A stretch of 64,000 nucleotides of DNA from Paludibacteraceae bacterium (lineage in GTDB: Bacteria; Bacteroidota; Bacteroidia; Bacteroidales; Paludibacteraceae), in NCBI GenBank assembly GCA_024400115.1, contig JAKSNF010000002.1:98397-162396 (forward strand), written 5' to 3'. The translations under genes and the position numbers were made by a program. Every line of letters begins with the position of its first letter. Position 1 is the first letter of the stretch. The notes beneath the pieces are model-generated. The model did no database searches. It saw only the letters and a list, made by a program, of their open reading frames with translations, and was not told the origin of the DNA. Positions 62,070 through 64,000 of this stretch are shown here, piece by piece.

Positions 62070-64000
62070 TTAGTGGGTTATAACATATTTAAATACATCA
62101 TTTCTTTCTTTGTTGGTCACTTGGAGCAAATAAACACCGGTAATGCCTTCTGCATGCATCTCGTGTTCGGTTTGGTTGATAACCTTCTCGGTTCTAATGA
62201 GTTGACCGGAAGCGGAGTAAACGGTGATGTCCGATTCGCCTTCGCTCAAGTTAGAGAGCGTCATCAATCCTCCGGCTTGAACGATGGTCGGTGTCAATTT
62301 CGGACCGGAACCGCTTGGTGCGTCACAGTCTAAGATGACGGTGCGAGCTATGGTAGCGCACGGAGCGAGCCAACTTACATCTACATCAATGAGGGCGTAG
62401 TATTGACCGCTCATCTTCTCTGCGATGGTGTAGTAATCGCCCGTTCCTATTTGGGTGTCGTTATTCTCGCCAAACGGATACTCATCTACCTCATCCTCTA
62501 CGCGGTACCAGAGTACTTGGTCTGCGGTGAAGGTGATGCCCTTATCCTCAATGCCCTTACGATCAACTACCAACAACCAACTATCGTACTTAACGAGAGC
62601 GGGAAGTTCATCTACATAACGCGACTGTACGTGAATGGTGTAAGCATAAACGGAGTCACGCATCAGTAGCGGTTCCATCATGATGGACGGAACAATGTCA
62701 CTGAAGGTCGTATCCCCTACCAAGTAAGGCGTTACCGTTTGCTTACGAGAGGTATAACTCTCGCCGTGGCATAGGTCTAACTCTATCTCTTTCGTTACCG
62801 TGTCGTGCGCGATGATAGCCAACTCAAGTGTGTAGCGGATACTATCGCAACCCAAGATATTGAAGGCGGTATCGCGGTAGGTATCTGCGGTGTAGCAAGC
62901 AATCGTCTTATCCGTATAGGTGGACCATATATACGGCAGATTATCCACTAAGATAGTGTCGTACTTAGTCGGTTCATCTACCGTTGCCGGCCATACGGTC
63001 AAGTTCAGCGTGTAGATGATACTATCGCAGTCAAGACTATTGCGTACGGTGTCGTAGATTGTCTTCACACCGGCTACCGTGTAACCGTCAATCGTGCGGT
63101 TACCCTCCGGCAGAGCCCATGTATATTTGGTATTGTAGCAAACCTTGTCGCTTTCAACATCCTTGATTACTACGTCGGGCCAAACGGTCAGGTTCAGCGT
63201 GTAGATGATACTATCGCAGTCAAGACTATTGCGTACGGTGTCGTAGATTGTCTTCACACCGGCTACCGTGTAACCGTCAATCGTGCGGTTACCCTCAGGC
63301 AACACCCATGTATAGTCGGTGTTGTAGCAAACCTTGTCACTTTCAGCGTCTTTGATTACTACATCGGGCAGAACGGTTAAGTTCAGCGTGTAGATGATAC
63401 TGTCGCAGTCAAGACTATTGCGTACGGTGTCGTAGATTGTCTTTACACCGGCTACCGTGTAACCGTCAATCGTGCGGTTACCTTCCGGCAGAGCCCATGT
63501 ATAGTCGGTGTTGTAGCAAACCTTGTCGCTTTCAGCGTCCTTGATTACTACATCGGGCAGAACGGTCAGGTTCAGCGTGTAGATGATGCTGTCGCAGTCA
63601 AGACTATTGCGTACGGTGTCGTAGATTGTCTTCACACCGGCTACCGTGTAACCGTCAATCGTGCGGTTACCCTCAGGCAACACCCATGTATAGTCGGTGT
63701 TGTAGCAAACCTTGTCGCTTTCAGCGTCCTTGATATCCACGTCGGGCCAAACGGTCAGGTTCAGCGTGTAGATGATACTATCACAGTCAAGACTATTGCG
63801 TACGGTGTCGTAGATTGTCTTCAAACCGGCTTCCGTGTAACCTGCAATCGTGCGGTTACCTTCCGGCAATACCCATGTATAGTCGGTATTGTAGCAAACC
63901 TTGTCGCTTTCAGCGTCCTTGATTACTACATCGGACAGAACGGTTAAGTTCAGCGTGTAGATGATACTGTCGCAGTCAAGACTATTGCGTACGGTGTCGT
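62070..64000 (-). CDS. Large repetitive T9SS-secreted surface protein (5' end outside the window)
   Basis: The frame is open to the window end, so the N-terminus lies beyond 64000; the TTG at 63869 is internal. At least five near-identical 63-residue repeats (VIKDAESDKVCYNTDYTW; NRTIDGYTVAGVKTIYDT; CDSIIYTLNLTV), a degenerate sixth unit, a unique region with a further beta domain, and a C-terminal T9SS type A sorting domain (LTLSNLSEGESDITVYSASG...; GITGVYLLQVTN). Known: such CDS-I-TLNLTV repeats mark large Bacteroidetes adhesins exported by T9SS. Likely an anchored adhesin or matrix protein. Confidence 0.88.
   Translation of the reverse strand, partial: DTVRNSLDCDSIIYTLNLTVLSDVVIKDAESDKVCYNTDYTWVLPEGNRTIAGYTEAGLKTIYDTVRNSLDCDSIIYTLNLTVWPDVDIKDAESDKVCYNTDYTWVLPEGNRTIDGYTVAGVKTIYDTVRNSLDCDSIIYTLNLTVLPDVVIKDAESDKVCYNTDYTWALPEGNRTIDGYTVAGVKTIYDTVRNSLDCDSIIYTLNLTVLPDVVIKDAESDKVCYNTDYTWVLPEGNRTIDGYTVAGVKTIYDTVRNSLDCDSIIYTLNLTVWPDVVIKDVESDKVCYNTKYTWALPEGNRTIDGYTVAGVKTIYDTVRNSLDCDSIIYTLNLTVWPATVDEPTKYDTILVDNLPYIWSTYTDKTIACYTADTYRDTAFNILGCDSIRYTLELAIIAHDTVTKEIELDLCHGESYTSRKQTVTPYLVGDTTFSDIVPSIMMEPLLMRDSVYAYTIHVQSRYVDELPALVKYDSWLLVVDRKGIEDKGITFTADQVLWYRVEDEVDEYPFGENNDTQIGTGDYYTIAEKMSGQYYALIDVDVSWLAPCATIARTVILDCDAPSGSGPKLTPTIVQAGGLMTLSNLSEGESDITVYSASGQLIRTEKVINQTEHEMHAEGITGVYLLQVTNKERNDVFKYVITH
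62990..64000. repeat. 189-bp tandem repeats in the surface protein gene
   Basis: The word CGTGCGGTTACC recurs at 63093, 63282, 63471, 63660 and 63849, exactly 189 bp (63 codons) apart, and continues past the window. Units differ by a few synonymous or near-synonymous changes, a sign of recent homogenisation. Confidence 0.93.

Noticed and set aside
62990..64000. 189-bp repeats as a CRISPR or non-coding satellite
   Set aside because: The unit is exactly 63 codons with an open frame and ends in a T9SS sorting domain, so it is a protein repeat.

Overview
The window looks like a chromosomal segment of a gut- or rumen-type Bacteroidales bacterium. The evidence is a SusC/SusD polysaccharide-utilisation locus (PUL), Bacteroidetes-type promoters (TTTG, about 20 bp, TAnnTTTG), a GldB homologue, an OstA-like protein, families such as DUF3316, DUF4105, DUF2851 and GH97, and a protein ending in a type IX secretion (T9SS) sorting domain. 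I cannot name the genus.

Layout. (1) 1-14013: a levan/inulin-type fructan PUL. It holds a membrane-spanning sensor-regulator (5' end outside the window), SusC, SusD, a DUF4960-type surface glycan-binding lipoprotein, a GH32-like enzyme, a small secreted two-repeat protein, a canonical GH32 fructanase, an MFS sugar transporter and a PfkB fructokinase. Together they cover sensing, surface capture, cleavage, uptake and phosphorylation of fructose. (2) 14014-26403: an accessory island. Its left part holds a truncated DUF3987 mobile-element gene, a cluster of hairpins, 11-bp iteron-like repeats and a collapsed duplicate of a WYL-YhcG gene pair. Two ordinary minus-strand envelope/exported genes follow. 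The right part is defence-like: a truncated BRO-N antirepressor, a WYL regulator, a YhcG/PD-(D/E)XK nuclease, a HAD-phosphoribosyltransferase fusion with a DprA-like protein, an AAA/OLD-like ATPase with an unrecognised partner, and a 79-aa orphan behind a structured leader. (3) 26404-43328: housekeeping genes (recX, prmC, ribD, two periplasmic chaperones, an OstA-like gene, dnaG, a radical SAM gene, an MTAN-like gene, gldB, a LolD-like gene, tsaE, uvrC, apt). (4) 43373-51707: mnmG, yraN, the rodA-mrdA-mreD-mreC-mreB cell-shape cluster and tRNA-Asn. (5) 51795-64000: a PfkB/adenosine kinase, plsC, a flippase-like protein, DUF2851, a Bax-inhibitor-1 protein, DUF456, GH97, a DUF4143 ATPase, an outer-membrane barrel protein and a large T9SS-exported repeat protein running off the window.

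Two patterns stand out. First, four promoters in the island (15701, 20643, 22862, 25633) share one design: a 7-bp inverted repeat with a 7-bp spacer, placed exactly 8 bp before the -7 box, with no clear -33 box. Three of them drive different defence-like modules and one is orphaned beside the collapsed WYL-YhcG copy. This suggests a locally coordinated regulon, perhaps under the WYL protein. Second, from 26 kb onward the genome is peppered with heptamer (sometimes octamer) satellites. Many follow one plan: four heptamers, a core of about 19 nt, two heptamers (61 nt). They sit inside recX, prmC (twice), ribD, plsC, a flippase gene and a GH97 gene, and between genes, on either strand, with reading frames kept open. 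In three genes the apparent start codon lies inside such a repeat.

All functional calls come from reading motifs and gene order. No database search was possible.
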